A stretch of 64,000 nt of DNA from PCC-6802 sp943367755 (GTDB taxonomy: Bacteria > Cyanobacteriota > Cyanobacteriia > Pseudanabaenales > Pseudanabaenaceae), in assembly GCA_943367755.1 (NCBI GenBank), contig CALRKB020000002.1:130721-194720 (forward strand). The letters run 5' to 3'. Both the position numbers and the translations under genes were made by a program. Position 1 is the stretch's first letter. Every line of letters starts with the position of its first letter. Below are positions 26,515 through 35,229 of this stretch, piece by piece. The notes below the pieces were generated by a model. That model was not told the DNA's origin. It was given only the letters and a program-made list of their open reading frames with translations, and did no database searches.

Positions 26515-26877
26515 AATATAGTTTTACAGTAGGAAGCAAACGATCATTCGCTTCACTTCTTTTCCATACTTGAATATTTAACTGAATAACTCAAGTAGTT
26601 GAGTCTTCTTTCTTATTCATAACTACAGTAGTTATGTTTTTGGAGTATATTTGAGATTTTAGTAGACATCTACAATAGTAGGTGGATAAGGGAAAAGATT
26701 ACGGAAAAGCTAGTTTTTTTGAAGACTGCTTGGCTTGACAAGCTTTATAGATGGTAAAAATTTATACTTTATTGTGCAAGCTTTTTAACATAACTGCAGT
26801 TGTTATGTTTTTTGTAATTCCTCAAAGTGATTTACCATATCAATCGCGGCTTGAACGCGTTTCGGATGCCGAAATGG
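26515..26877. promoter_or_regulatory. Gap with three inverted repeats ahead of the minus RiPP arm
   Basis: No gene is visible in these 363 bp. CATAACTACAGTAGTTATG (26618-26636) is a perfect 9+1+9 palindrome. CATAACTGCAGTTGTTATG (26789-26807) is the same site with 7 of 9 pairs; both are followed by a T-run. ACTCAA-4-TTGAGT lies at 26589-26604. The gap is upstream of the precursor operon and downstream of the regulator gene at 26878-28410. The pair looks like operator sites for a dimeric regulator, perhaps the HTH protein at 12.2 kb or the adjacent OmpR-type regulator. Confidence 0.5.
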
Positions 26878-28410
26878 CTATCGCTTCAGGCAGTTGAGCA
26901 CGCGAGCAATCAATTCCGATGCCACAATTGGCTTGGCCATATAGTCATCTGCGCCTGCTTCAAATACCCATTGCCGCGTTGAGCAATCTACATGGGCAGA
27001 CAGAAACAGAATGGGTATATTACCCCAACGGGAATCCTGGCGTATCGTCCGACATAAATCAATGCCGCTGACTACTGGCATATTGACATCGAGAATAATC
27101 AGATCGGGAGTTGACTGTTCCAGAACTTGCCAGAATTGCTGCGGATCTTCTAAAAGCGTCAGTTTAAAGCCTAATGGTTGCAGGATAGCCTCCAAAATTT
27201 CCAGTACTTGTGGCTCGTCGTCCACGATGAGTAAATTTGCTGTTGGAAGACTAGATCGCTGCACAGCATTAGAGATTGCATCGATCGCATCGATCGCCAA
27301 CGGTTGCGCTAATATCTCATCATTTTCTGAAATCGATAATGGCTCAGATCGAGACATACTCTGGCTCTGGCTAATTTCACAGGTCATCAGTAGTTTTCCG
27401 AGCTGCGCGATCGCGCGATCGAGAGAGGCAATTTGTGGTTGACTCAAGACTTCAGGTTGCAGGAGCTGTTCGATCTGCCTGGCTAAATCGGCTGCTAGAT
27501 CGAAGCCAAAACTGCCTAGCGCTCCAATTAAGGTATGTGCTTCGTGTAATGCCTGCTGCTGGAGTTCGGCGCTCAGCTCATGCCTGTGTAAAGCTGCGAC
27601 AGCGCATTCCAGTACTTGCACGCGATCGAGATACTTTGGCTTGCTCCGTTGCCAAATCATACCTAGTTCCACACCAGCAGGAGGAGTCAGGCTTGCTGTA
27701 TCGTTTTGCTCCCTCATCCTATCCTCCCGATCTGATTCTCTCGCTTTCAGGCGATATCCTAAGCCATGCACTGTTTCAATTAAATCGTTTAAATTGTTAG
27801 CTGCTCCTGCTTGCTTGAGTTTTTGGCGTAAGCTCTTGATATGTCCCCTAATCGTGCTGGCTGATGGTGAAGCTTCTAACGACCAGAGCTTCTCTAATAA
27901 GGCATTCTGGCTAAATATGCGAGTGCGATTACGCAGGAAAAGCTCTAGTAAAGCATATTCCTTAGCCGTGAGATGCAGCAGTTGTCCGTCATAGGTTACT
28001 TCGCAGTTGTTGGGGTTAAGGCAAAGATTTCCCCAAGCGATCGCGGTTAGGAATTCGTCATGGGCTCGCCGCAAAAGCGCGCGTATGCGTGCTAATAGTT
28101 CTTCGAGATTGCAGGGTTTAACCATATAGTCATCTGCGCCTGCGTCCAGACCCGTAACCTTGAAATCTTGCGTAGTCAAAAATAGAATTGGCGGACTATT
28201 TTGCCGCGTGCGGATCCGCTTGCACAAGCTAATGCCATCGAGCTTTGGTAGCGTTACGTCCAATAAAATCAAGTCATAGGTAAATGCTTCGGCAAACTCC
28301 CACCCCATCTGGCCATCCGTTGCTAAATCGACCAGATAGTTCTGCTTTGCCAACACCTGCATCAGCATATCAGCGAAGCCTTCGTCATCGTCTACCAATA
28401 AAATTCGCAT
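26878..28410 (-). CDS. REC-wHTH-HPt-REC hybrid response regulator
   Basis: 510 residues. An N-terminal receiver (phospho-acceptor D51 in LLDVTLP), an OmpR/PhoB winged helix (about 125-225, ending VHGLGYRLKAR), an HPt-like four-helix segment (about 250-345, EAHTLIGALGSFGFDLA with candidate His) and a C-terminal receiver (about 390-508, LIILDVNMP). This order is common in cyanobacteria and lets one protein relay and output. No kinase is adjacent. It lies just downstream of the RiPP minus arm's promoter region, but on the same strand, so it is not divergently paired with it. Confidence 0.9.
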   Translation of the reverse strand: MRILLVDDDEGFADMLMQVLAKQNYLVDLATDGQMGWEFAEAFTYDLILLDVTLPKLDGISLCKRIRTRQNSPPILFLTTQDFKVTGLDAGADDYMVKPCNLEELLARIRALLRRAHDEFLTAIAWGNLCLNPNNCEVTYDGQLLHLTAKEYALLELFLRNRTRIFSQNALLEKLWSLEASPSASTIRGHIKSLRQKLKQAGAANNLNDLIETVHGLGYRLKARESDREDRMREQNDTASLTPPAGVELGMIWQRSKPKYLDRVQVLECAVAALHRHELSAELQQQALHEAHTLIGALGSFGFDLAADLARQIEQLLQPEVLSQPQIASLDRAIAQLGKLLMTCEISQSQSMSRSEPLSISENDEILAQPLAIDAIDAISNAVQRSSLPTANLLIVDDEPQVLEILEAILQPLGFKLTLLEDPQQFWQVLEQSTPDLIILDVNMPVVSGIDLCRTIRQDSRWGNIPILFLSAHVDCSTRQWVFEAGADDYMAKPIVASELIARVLNCLKR

Positions 28411-28538
28411 AATTGCTAACTACCCTTAATCGCCGAAACGATTACTTAGAATTGCAATCTGGCGATCGCTAAAGTTTTTGCAACACGCTTAAAACTTTAC
28501 CTGCTCTACGATCATCATATCGTGTTGTCTATATGGCG

Positions 28539-29324
28539 TCACGACAATAGGCTTTCCACTACACCGCGTCGATATCGGCCACCGCTACGCTTGTAGGATT
28601 TTGAGGGCAACCCCACCTGCTTCATCACGATACCTACTTCGCTCTCACAGCATCCCAGCAAGGCGGCTGCCCCGTCAGTATTAATCCACTGGTGAGCAAA
28701 CATATCCAATAGATCGTCATCGGCAGTATTGCGAATTTGCCTGAGTAATTGCTTCGCCAGCAACCAACAGGCCAGCGTATCTGCCTCCGCCCGATGCGAC
28801 TCTCCCACGTCAAAGTTGAAATTTCGAACTAAGGCTGGCAGTGATCGCGATCGCAACTCTGGCAGCAGTAATCTGGCTAGGGATAGGGTACAGAAGCGAT
28901 CGCTAGGAGGGCGCGAGAATGCAATATCCAGATGAGTAAATTCTGACTGCAAAAAAGCATAGTCAAATGGCAAATTGTGAGCCGTGAGCACACCAGTTTG
29001 CAATAGGGGATGGCATTGCGGCCATACTTCGCGCGGTAGTGGGGCATCATCTACCATTGACTGAGAAATCCCAGTGAGGTTAGTAATCAGCCCTGGTACT
29101 GGCACTAGCGGATTAATTAAATAGGTAACTTGCGATCGGATGCCATCGGTAAGGCTGGCAGTCAAGACAGATACCTCGATGACACGGCAAGAATCTGTCG
29201 TGCAGCCTGTAGTTTCCACATCCACAATTGTGAGGGGTTGCTCGCAAATATATCGATAGTAGGTCAATAAATCGTGCGATCGCAGGGATTGCTGACTTAA
29301 GCAGTTAAGCATAATATTTTCCAT
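28539..29324 (-). CDS. DnaQ-like DEDDh 3'-5' exonuclease
   Basis: 261 residues. The exonuclease motifs are present: Exo I DVETTG, Exo II TAHNLPFDY and Exo III HRAEADT. This is the fold of the DNA polymerase III epsilon proofreading subunit; a stand-alone cyanobacterial version with an extra C-terminal basic region (about 230-261, SKSYKRSGGRYRRG). A GGGGGA site precedes its ATG. It starts 11 bp after the PD-(D/E)XK nuclease gene, so the two are probably co-transcribed and may act together in repair. Confidence 0.88.
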   Translation of the reverse strand: MENIMLNCLSQQSLRSHDLLTYYRYICEQPLTIVDVETTGCTTDSCRVIEVSVLTASLTDGIRSQVTYLINPLVPVPGLITNLTGISQSMVDDAPLPREVWPQCHPLLQTGVLTAHNLPFDYAFLQSEFTHLDIAFSRPPSDRFCTLSLARLLLPELRSRSLPALVRNFNFDVGESHRAEADTLACWLLAKQLLRQIRNTADDDLLDMFAHQWINTDGAAALLGCCESEVGIVMKQVGLPSKSYKRSGGRYRRGVVESLLS

Positions 29325-29335
29325 AGTATTTCCCC

Positions 29336-30130
29336 CTATAGCCCCAAGGTTAACTGCAACTGCTGTCTTGGTTTAACATCATCTGGCAATGGATCGGGAT
29401 TTTCTCGCACAGCCCCACAATAACGGGCATAGGAACAACGGGTACACTGATCTCCTGTTTTTGGCTGCCATGCGCAATCCTGGCGCAACTGTACAGCTAG
29501 CTCACCGATCATGGCTTCTACCCTTATCCTTTGCGCTGGTGTAGCAGCATAGGTGATCTTTTCACCTGTACGTAGAAATATCAAACTGAGTTGCTTTAAG
29601 CTTTGCTGGTAGCGCTGCTCCAGTGCCAAATAGTAAAGACCCATCTGTAAATCTAATTCAATTGGATTGGGTAATTTAGTTTCCTTTGTCGATTTGTAAT
29701 CAATCAGTTCCAGCCCTTCCTCCAGGCGATCCAGGCGATCGTAGCGACCGGTGAGCGCAAATTCCAAATTATCGACCAAGAGTAAGCCTTGAATTTTACC
29801 CTCGACGGCAATGGGTGGGGCGATCGCTGTCTGGGTGGCAATATGGCTGTGGTAGTAGGTAGTCAAAATAGATTGCCCTTCGTGAATTTGCGCATCGGAT
29901 AGACCCTTACTATTTTCTGTCCAGCAAAAATCAACCCACTCTAGATCGGGGATGGGATGGCGATAATGCCAATCGCGGTAAATTTGCGCTAATGCTTGGT
30001 GCAATGCTGTCCCCAATGCTGCCGAGCCAAAAAATGATGCACTCTTTATGCCCATTTCATACCTGAAATTATAAGATTGAGGGCAACGGCTGTAGGTTTG
30101 GAGCTTGGAAGCAGACAGAAAATACGTCAT
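29336..30130 (-). CDS. PD-(D/E)XK nuclease with Cas4/AddB-like Cys cluster
   Basis: 264 residues. The RecB-like nuclease core is seen in EGKIQ, LTGRYDRLD and LELIDYKSTK. A Cys near the N-terminus (YSRCPQSYNFRY) and the C-terminal CTRCSYARYC would hold an Fe-S cluster as in Cas4 and AddB. No CRISPR array or cas gene is nearby, so this is a general PDDEXK_1 repair nuclease. It is upstream of the DEDDh exonuclease by 11 bp. Confidence 0.88.
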   Translation of the reverse strand: MTYFLSASKLQTYSRCPQSYNFRYEMGIKSASFFGSAALGTALHQALAQIYRDWHYRHPIPDLEWVDFCWTENSKGLSDAQIHEGQSILTTYYHSHIATQTAIAPPIAVEGKIQGLLLVDNLEFALTGRYDRLDRLEEGLELIDYKSTKETKLPNPIELDLQMGLYYLALEQRYQQSLKQLSLIFLRTGEKITYAATPAQRIRVEAMIGELAVQLRQDCAWQPKTGDQCTRCSYARYCGAVRENPDPLPDDVKPRQQLQLTLGL

Positions 30131-30263
30131 AAGCTTGTATTTGCGTCAGTTGAGCGCTTTTATAACCAGCATTGTAGCTGAGTTCTTTAGGGGCGATCGC
30201 ACCTTTTCCACGCCGCAAATAGTCGGAATTTCCCAAATAATCTATATCATTTGTGTAGAATGC

Positions 30264-30291
30264 TTGACTCAGAGCGAAATTGCGGTAACAT
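30264..30291 (+). promoter_or_regulatory. Candidate promoter of the HU gene
   Basis: TTGACT (30264-30269) and TAACAT (30286-30291) with a 16-bp spacer, placing a start near 30298 and a leader of about 33 nt before the HU ATG. Fits sigma-70 consensus well enough to propose, nothing more. Confidence 0.45.
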
Positions 30292-30330
30292 TACACCCAT
30301 GAAACCTATATAAAGAGTGCAATCAACTCT

Positions 30331-30651
30331 ATGAACAAAGGCGAACTAGTCGATGCCATTTCTGGAAAAGCATCAGTCACAAAAAAAGACATCGAAGCTG
30401 TTCTCACGGCAACCCTTGAGGTAATTGTGGATGCAGTTTCATCTGGAGACAGAGTAACCCTGGTTGGTTTCGGATCGTTTGAATCTCGCGATCGCCAGGC
30501 ACGGGAAGGCCGCAACCCCAAAACTGGCGAAGTGATGACCATCCCAGCCACCAAGGTGCCTGCATTCTCTGCTGGTAAACAGTTTAAAGAAAAAGTAGCA
30601 CCTCCCAAAGCAGAAGCCAAAAGCCCCGCCAAGAAAGGCAAGGGCAAATAA
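30331..30651 (+). CDS. hup: HU-family nucleoid DNA-binding protein
   Basis: 106 residues. Canonical HU body (MNKGELVDAISGKASVTKKD) with the DNA-binding arm GSFESRDRQAREGRNPKTGE and a basic Lys/Ala/Pro tail (about 92-106, KAEAKSPAKKGKGK). Cyanobacteria usually have one essential HU. Single gene with its own promoter and a strong terminator. Confidence 0.96.
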   Translation: MNKGELVDAISGKASVTKKDIEAVLTATLEVIVDAVSSGDRVTLVGFGSFESRDRQAREGRNPKTGEVMTIPATKVPAFSAGKQFKEKVAPPKAEAKSPAKKGKGK

Positions 30652-30677
30652 AAGCTCCACTTCCACTGATGAAATAG

Positions 30678-30708
30678 CCCCTGAAGTTATTTCAGGGGAT
30701 TATTTTTG
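30678..30708 (+). terminator. Rho-independent terminator after HU
   Basis: CCCCTGAA (30678-30685) pairs perfectly with TTCAGGGG (30691-30698) around a 5-nt loop, followed by ATTATTTTT. It lies 27 bp after the HU stop codon. A textbook intrinsic terminator. Confidence 0.85.
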
Positions 30709-30841
30709 GGAATCCATACAATTTTGTTTTGAACGAGTATCGGAAATTCGTTCATTTGTTGTGCCAATTTCAATTGAATAAGCAACAGATCGAGATTTTA
30801 GTTCCGCGCTGAGCACAGCTCTTGTGAAAAAGGGATCGCAT

Positions 30842-31720
30842 TTAAGGCGCAAACATCCCAATTCCCCGCAGTAAGTCTAAAAACGCAAACACAGCTGGCG
30901 ATTGGAGTACGCTGGAGAGGATAGCTGCACCAATCAATCGTTCGAGTGGAACGGGTAAAGATCGCACCTGAACACTTTCTGGGATGGGAAGGGCGGCTAA
31001 TCGCGGTAGAATTGCGGCACCAAGTCCTTGAGACACCATACTCACGATCGTCGAATCTTCTTTAATTTCATAAGCCACTTTGAAAGATTTCCCCCATTTT
31101 GCCCAATGGTTTCTTACTGCCGAGGTGCATTCAGCATAGTTATACAGAATGAATGAGTAGCGAGATAGGTCATCCCAGGTTAATAGATCGGGAGCCGATC
31201 TGCTAGAAGGCGGTAGCAGAACCACAAACTCATCTCTAGCAATTTCCCAGGAATCCAGTTCCTCCGAGGATCGCGGCAACGGCACTAGCCCAATATCTAC
31301 CTGTCCTTCCAAGAGAGCTTGTTCGATGCCAGTGGGATCTTTTTCTGTAAGCGTAATTTCAACACTAGGAAACTGCTGGCGAAATTTAGCAATCAGGGGT
31401 GGGAGCAGGTGCGTTGCCGCACTCCGAAATGAGGCTATTCGAACTCGCCCTCCATGCAAACTTTTCTCCAGATCGATCTCATAGTCAATACTCTCGCGGG
31501 CTTGCAGGATGTGACGGGCATGAACCAGAATGCGCTCTCCGATCGGAGTTGGATGCGCGCCAAAGCGTCCCCTGGCTAGTAGAGAAACGCGTAACTCATC
31601 CTCTAGAGAGGCGATCGCTCGGCTGACTGCAGATTGGGAGATGTCTAACTTAAGTGCAGCCAGTGAAAAACTGCCATGCTCCACTACCGCTAAGAAGATC
31701 TGTAAATGCAAAATGTTCAT
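30842..31720 (-). CDS. LysR-family transcriptional regulator
   Basis: 292 residues. N-terminal winged HTH (LQIFLAVVEHGSFSLAALKLDISQ, about 4-60) and a periplasmic-binding-protein-like effector domain (about 90-285). It lies divergently from a cupin-like gene with 177 bp between, the usual arrangement for a LysR regulator and its target, though no LysR box was located with certainty. Ligand unknown. Confidence 0.93.
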   Translation of the reverse strand: MNILHLQIFLAVVEHGSFSLAALKLDISQSAVSRAIASLEDELRVSLLARGRFGAHPTPIGERILVHARHILQARESIDYEIDLEKSLHGGRVRIASFRSAATHLLPPLIAKFRQQFPSVEITLTEKDPTGIEQALLEGQVDIGLVPLPRSSEELDSWEIARDEFVVLLPPSSRSAPDLLTWDDLSRYSFILYNYAECTSAVRNHWAKWGKSFKVAYEIKEDSTIVSMVSQGLGAAILPRLAALPIPESVQVRSLPVPLERLIGAAILSSVLQSPAVFAFLDLLRGIGMFAP

Positions 31721-31897
31721 TTAGTTAATCTATTCACTTTCTGCATAGATGTGAACCGCTCTTAGTCTTGTTTACTAGAAGGCATATAGGGTAGGATTAG
31801 GCTCGCAAAAGTTAAGTTGTGTAAAGTTTATCTTTACTTAATTTAAAGTTGCATCACACCAAAATTTGAAATTGACCGATAACCTACATCGAGCCAT

Positions 31898-32389
31898 ATG
31901 TTTGAGTTGATACCTTACCATAAGTTTCGAGATACCCCTAAAGTCCGTTTTTTTGATATTACGATTTCTAGTTCTAATGCCCGCGATCTCGTCTTCCACG
32001 ATGGGCCTGCTATCAGCCCTAACAACACTGCTGAGAGCTGTTGGCAGTTCTATCTGCATCCGCACCAGGAAGATAATCTTTTAGCTTTATCTGGGGGGCG
32101 TACGTTCTATCTGGTCAACTTTAAGTGGGAGTATCCCTTCCATATGGTACGTCTGGAAGCAGGCGGCGATATTTTGCGGATACCTCCCGGCACTTTTCAT
32201 CGCTCGGTTTCCGATCCACAGGGTTCCCTAGTCTTAAATCAAGCTGTTCGTGCCGCAAATGCAACTGTCGAACACGAGTTTCGCGTCTACAACAGTGGTG
32301 AAATTCCCAGTCTTTTTAAGGTTACTTCCCAATCCGCACCGCCGCCGCAAATGCATGGATTTGACAGAATCGATCTGCGCGTTGCTTGA
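31898..32389 (+). CDS. Cupin-like protein
   Basis: 163 residues with a cupin/jelly-roll pattern: LHPHQEDNLLALSGGRTFY carries the first His pair, and LRIPPGTFHRSV the second motif. It could be an isomerase/epimerase or a small-molecule sensor. Divergent from the LysR gene, so likely regulated by it. The exact function is not recognisable. Confidence 0.75.
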   Translation: MFELIPYHKFRDTPKVRFFDITISSSNARDLVFHDGPAISPNNTAESCWQFYLHPHQEDNLLALSGGRTFYLVNFKWEYPFHMVRLEAGGDILRIPPGTFHRSVSDPQGSLVLNQAVRAANATVEHEFRVYNSGEIPSLFKVTSQSAPPPQMHGFDRIDLRVA

Positions 32390-32467
32390 ACTGGATAGTG
32401 GGAGATCGAGACATCCCATTATCCAAAGTTTGCATACGCACTAGGATGATGGAATCCTCAGCGATCG

Positions 32468-33055
32468 CTAAATTGATTGCCCAATGTCGAAGCGACTGAT
32501 GCCGTAGCTCTTCTCGATGAGAAGGGCCACAGTCCCATCACAGAATGGCAATGTCTTACCTGCGGCAATCTGTTTCAGATCCCACAGTTGTCTGATTTCA
32601 GCTTCCATGGCAGCTACTTCGTCCCCGCGTCCTTCATCCTCCAACCTTTGACGCTCGTTTTCGAGGTATCGCTCCAAGCTATCTGGACGAAACAACGTGG
32701 CTTCCCAATCCTCAGGTTCTCCTTCTACACATACCCAACCAGAATTCCACTCATCATCGGGCAGAGTAAACCACACCAATTTTCGCAACAGCCTGCCGTC
32801 ACTGGCGTGCTCATAAACAAACCAATCGACGGAGGTGTCCCCATAGACAAAAAATATTTCTCCCAATTGACCCGATTTAGCTTCCGTGAGGGACTCTTCC
32901 CCGAACAATACCTCGTCATCAGGGAGTTCGTCATCGGGCTGAAAAGCGCAGAGCAGCCAGGGGGAATCTGGCAGAGGTTCAACCCTCTTGCCAAACACCG
33001 TCCGAGCATTCTCGATCGCTTCGTTACGAACAAAATAAGCAGAGTAGGATTTCAT
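32468..33055 (-). CDS. Hypothetical protein, acidic, tryptophan-rich middle
   Basis: 195 residues, not recognised. A GGAAGG site lies before the ATG at 33055. The sequence is acidic, with DDELPDDEVLFGEE (about 41-54), Trp-containing strands, a charged helix (RYLENERQRLEDEGRGDEVAA) and a C-terminal segment. No signal or membrane segment. The overlapping plus-strand frame (32477-33112) lacks a ribosome-binding site and reads like a shadow. It ends close to the cupin-like gene, convergent with it. Confidence 0.65.
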   Translation of the reverse strand: MKSYSAYFVRNEAIENARTVFGKRVEPLPDSPWLLCAFQPDDELPDDEVLFGEESLTEAKSGQLGEIFFVYGDTSVDWFVYEHASDGRLLRKLVWFTLPDDEWNSGWVCVEGEPEDWEATLFRPDSLERYLENERQRLEDEGRGDEVAAMEAEIRQLWDLKQIAAGKTLPFCDGTVALLIEKSYGISRFDIGQSI

Positions 33056-33112
33056 ACTTCACCTTCCCTAGACTTTAAAGATTTGAGCGGGTTGGAGACC
33101 GTCCAATTATAA

Positions 33113-33128
33113 GCCGCAGATTTGCGGC
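33113..33128 (-). terminator. Weak hairpin downstream of first porin gene
   Basis: GCCGCA (33113-33118) and TGCGGC (33123-33128) form a 6-bp GC-rich stem with a 4-nt loop. On the minus strand it is followed by TTATAATT. It lies about 85 bp after the porin stop at 33214 and before the next minus-strand gene. Confidence 0.35.
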
Positions 33129-33213
33129 CTAATTGGGATAGGGAGAATCCTAATATCCGACCACAACAGCCCCCTAAGATCCGCCCATCTAAGGCTACCG
33201 AAAATTAGACAAT

Positions 33214-34950
33214 TTAGAAACTAAACACCGTCCGCAATGTCCCAACTGTGACAGTGCCATTCGCACTATTGTTATTGGGATTAAAGATGAATTGCAGATC
33301 GGGAGTGATTCTGATGTTGTCGGTGATTGGGAAGTTATAGAACAACTCCACATTGGTTTGAGAACTGTTACCCACGGTGCTGGCAATAAATGGCTGACCC
33401 ACTGCGATCGCCGCTAAAGCACCTGGCTTAAATAAATCGGGGAAGGCCAAACCAAACATCCAGGTCTGGGGGCTGATGCTGGTTGAAGTAGCATTAGCAT
33501 TGACGAAATTACGCAGTGCGGGGTTAGCATTTGCAGCTACGCCGTTACGACTGTCGATACTACCAAAACCATAACGGCCAAACAGGGCTGCACCTTTGGC
33601 GAACGCCCATTCCACATTAACGCCACCGGTATTTATAGTGAGATTGCTAATCGAAGCATTGGTATATTGCAGGCGAATCGCAAATGGCCCTTTCTTATCA
33701 CCGTCTTTAGGCGCAAACTCTAACTCAACCGTGCCTTGATAGGGATCGCCAAACAAGCCGCGATTAGTGTTAATACCACCTGTCGTAACTACAGAGTTAA
33801 TCGCCGATCTATTCAGGCCAGATGAAGCATCGGAGGCATTCGCAGCTAAGTAGACAGCACGGACGCTAAATGCACCATTACCAGGATTCCAGTCGATCGC
33901 CGCACCAGCGCCACCTGTTTGAGGATTAACCAGGACTGTGAGCGGGTTATTGATAAAGAATGTGGATGAGAAATCGACTGCTTCGTTGTTGGCAAAGCTG
34001 TTCATGTCAACGTGGTCGTAGACATGCATCACAGGCCCCAAGGATACCTTAAAGTCTTGTCCGAGTTTGAAGTCGTAGCGTAACTTTGCCAGAGTAAAGT
34101 TGCTGCTTGCACCAGCATAATCAAGACCAAATGTATCAAAACCAAGGTTACCGACATCACCAGCCGGCACGTTACCCAAAATATTGCCTGTGGTACTGCC
34201 ACCATTACCCGCTTCTAATCGCGTAATCAGTAGATCGTTGCCAGTAAAGCTGGTATTAAAGTTGAGGCGAATTCTGGAGTTAAAAGTGGTATTGACATTT
34301 CCCGATGGGATGGCAAACGCACCATTCCCATCCGCCCCTGGCACAGCTCCAACGTTAGAGCTAAAAAAACGTCCGCCACCGCCACCGCCACCGGTAACCG
34401 CGAAGATAGCCTCGCCAGTTAGTTTCGTTGTTGTGGAAAACTGTTGAGCTTCTAGTTGAGCTGTTTTATTTTCTAGGGCATCAACGCGCCCTTTTATTGC
34501 CGCTAATTCTGCTGCAAACTCTTCTTGCAGCTTTTGCACGGCGGCGAAATCTTCTTTGCTGACTTTATCTGCTAGTCCAGCCGTGAGAATTTCGTTAATC
34601 TTATCCAAACAAGCATTCAAACCTGCGGCAAACTCAAAGCGACTGAGGGAACGTTGGCCGCGAAATGTGCGATCGGGATAACCTGCGATACATCCATAAC
34701 GTTCTACCAGGGATTGTAATGCGGTAAAGGCCCAATCAGTAGGCTTCACATCGCTTAATTGAGAAACCGAAGTTACATTTTGGGCTACGGCATTGTTCTC
34801 TTCATTCACCATCTGCGAAACCTGATTTACTGTATCGCTTGATGGATCGGTAGCAGTTGTAGTTTCAGCTAAAACGGGACAACCAGCAAACAGGCTGGCC
34901 GTTGCTAAAACGCTTATACAACCAGCCATTCCGAGGCTATAATTTCTCAT
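33214..34950 (-). CDS. SLH-OprB porin (iron-uptake porin family), paralog 1
   Basis: 578 residues. I start at the ATG at 34950; an upstream in-frame GTG (34965) overlaps the ribosome-binding site. Signal peptide (about 1-28), then an S-layer homology domain (SQLSDVKPTDWAFTALQSL, GCIAGYPDRTFRGQRSLSRFEFA), a coiled coil (about 120-170, VQKLQEEFAAELAAIKGRV) and an OprB-type beta barrel ending in VTVGTLRTVFSF. It is the major cyanobacterial outer-membrane porin type, anchored to peptidoglycan by SLH. This copy has a Gly-rich insertion (TGGGGGGGRFF) absent from its paralog. The final Phe is the barrel-assembly signal. Confidence 0.92.
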   Translation of the reverse strand: MRNYSLGMAGCISVLATASLFAGCPVLAETTTATDPSSDTVNQVSQMVNEENNAVAQNVTSVSQLSDVKPTDWAFTALQSLVERYGCIAGYPDRTFRGQRSLSRFEFAAGLNACLDKINEILTAGLADKVSKEDFAAVQKLQEEFAAELAAIKGRVDALENKTAQLEAQQFSTTTKLTGEAIFAVTGGGGGGGRFFSSNVGAVPGADGNGAFAIPSGNVNTTFNSRIRLNFNTSFTGNDLLITRLEAGNGGSTTGNILGNVPAGDVGNLGFDTFGLDYAGASSNFTLAKLRYDFKLGQDFKVSLGPVMHVYDHVDMNSFANNEAVDFSSTFFINNPLTVLVNPQTGGAGAAIDWNPGNGAFSVRAVYLAANASDASSGLNRSAINSVVTTGGINTNRGLFGDPYQGTVELEFAPKDGDKKGPFAIRLQYTNASISNLTINTGGVNVEWAFAKGAALFGRYGFGSIDSRNGVAANANPALRNFVNANATSTSISPQTWMFGLAFPDLFKPGALAAIAVGQPFIASTVGNSSQTNVELFYNFPITDNIRITPDLQFIFNPNNNSANGTVTVGTLRTVFSF

Positions 34951-34951
34951 C

Positions 34952-34965
34952 TTTTTACTCCTCAC
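34952..34965 (-). promoter_or_regulatory. Ribosome-binding site matching Yfr1 target
   Basis: On the minus strand the sequence is GTGAGGAGTAAAAA, just before the porin ATG. GTGAGGAGT (34957-34965) is fully complementary to ACUCCUCAC, the core of the cyanobacterial sRNA Yfr1, which is known to pair with porin mRNAs. The same 14-mer precedes the second porin. Confidence 0.55.
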
Positions 34966-35068
34966 AAGAGTTTATTTGGATAATCCTTGCATTTCTGAAG
35001 AACATTCTATCACCGAACAAATACTCATTAACGTTGAGTTAAGAGTATTTATACTCAATGCTTTATTG

Positions 35069-35100
35069 CATAAAAGAAAGCATCCTCCAAGTGAGGATGC
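35069..35100 (-). terminator. Terminator of the second porin gene
   Basis: GCATCCTC (35080-35087) and GAGGATGC (35093-35100) form a perfect 8-bp stem with a 5-nt loop. On the minus strand the stem is followed by TTTCTTTTATG. It lies about 120 bp after the porin stop, beyond the 26-bp tandem repeats. Good intrinsic-terminator shape. A separate inverted pair, AAATACTC/GAGTATTT (35019-35050), lies between this terminator and the next porin gene. Confidence 0.7.
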
Positions 35101-35141
35101 CTAGGTAGTTTAAGTACTTTTAGTTCGAGACCTATGATTTT

Positions 35142-35229
35142 CTAGAAGCTCTTGCTATTTCAGCCAGCTAGAAGCTCTTGCTATTTCAGTCAGCTAGAAG
35201 CTCTTGCTATTTCAGTCAGCTAGAAGCTG
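35142..35229. repeat. 26-bp tandem repeat, three copies plus partial, at porin 3' end
   Basis: Units at 35142-35167, 35168-35193 and 35194-35219 begin CTAGAAGCTCTTGCTATTTC and differ at one position (gcc/gtc). A fourth, partial copy begins at 35220 and is the end of the porin gene itself, including the stop codon. The array therefore looks like repeated duplication of the gene's 3' edge. Confidence 0.85.

Noticed and set aside
26618..26636. Reading the palindrome and T-run as a terminator
   Set aside because: The T-run follows on the plus strand, where no gene lies upstream; on the minus strand the run precedes the stem. Operator is the better reading.
29336..30130. Cas4 and an associated CRISPR system
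   Set aside because: The Cys pattern fits Cas4-like nucleases, but there is no cas gene and no repeat-spacer array in the window.
32477..33112. 211-codon plus-strand frame
   Set aside because: Antisense to the 32468-33055 gene, which has a Shine-Dalgarno site and a more protein-like composition.
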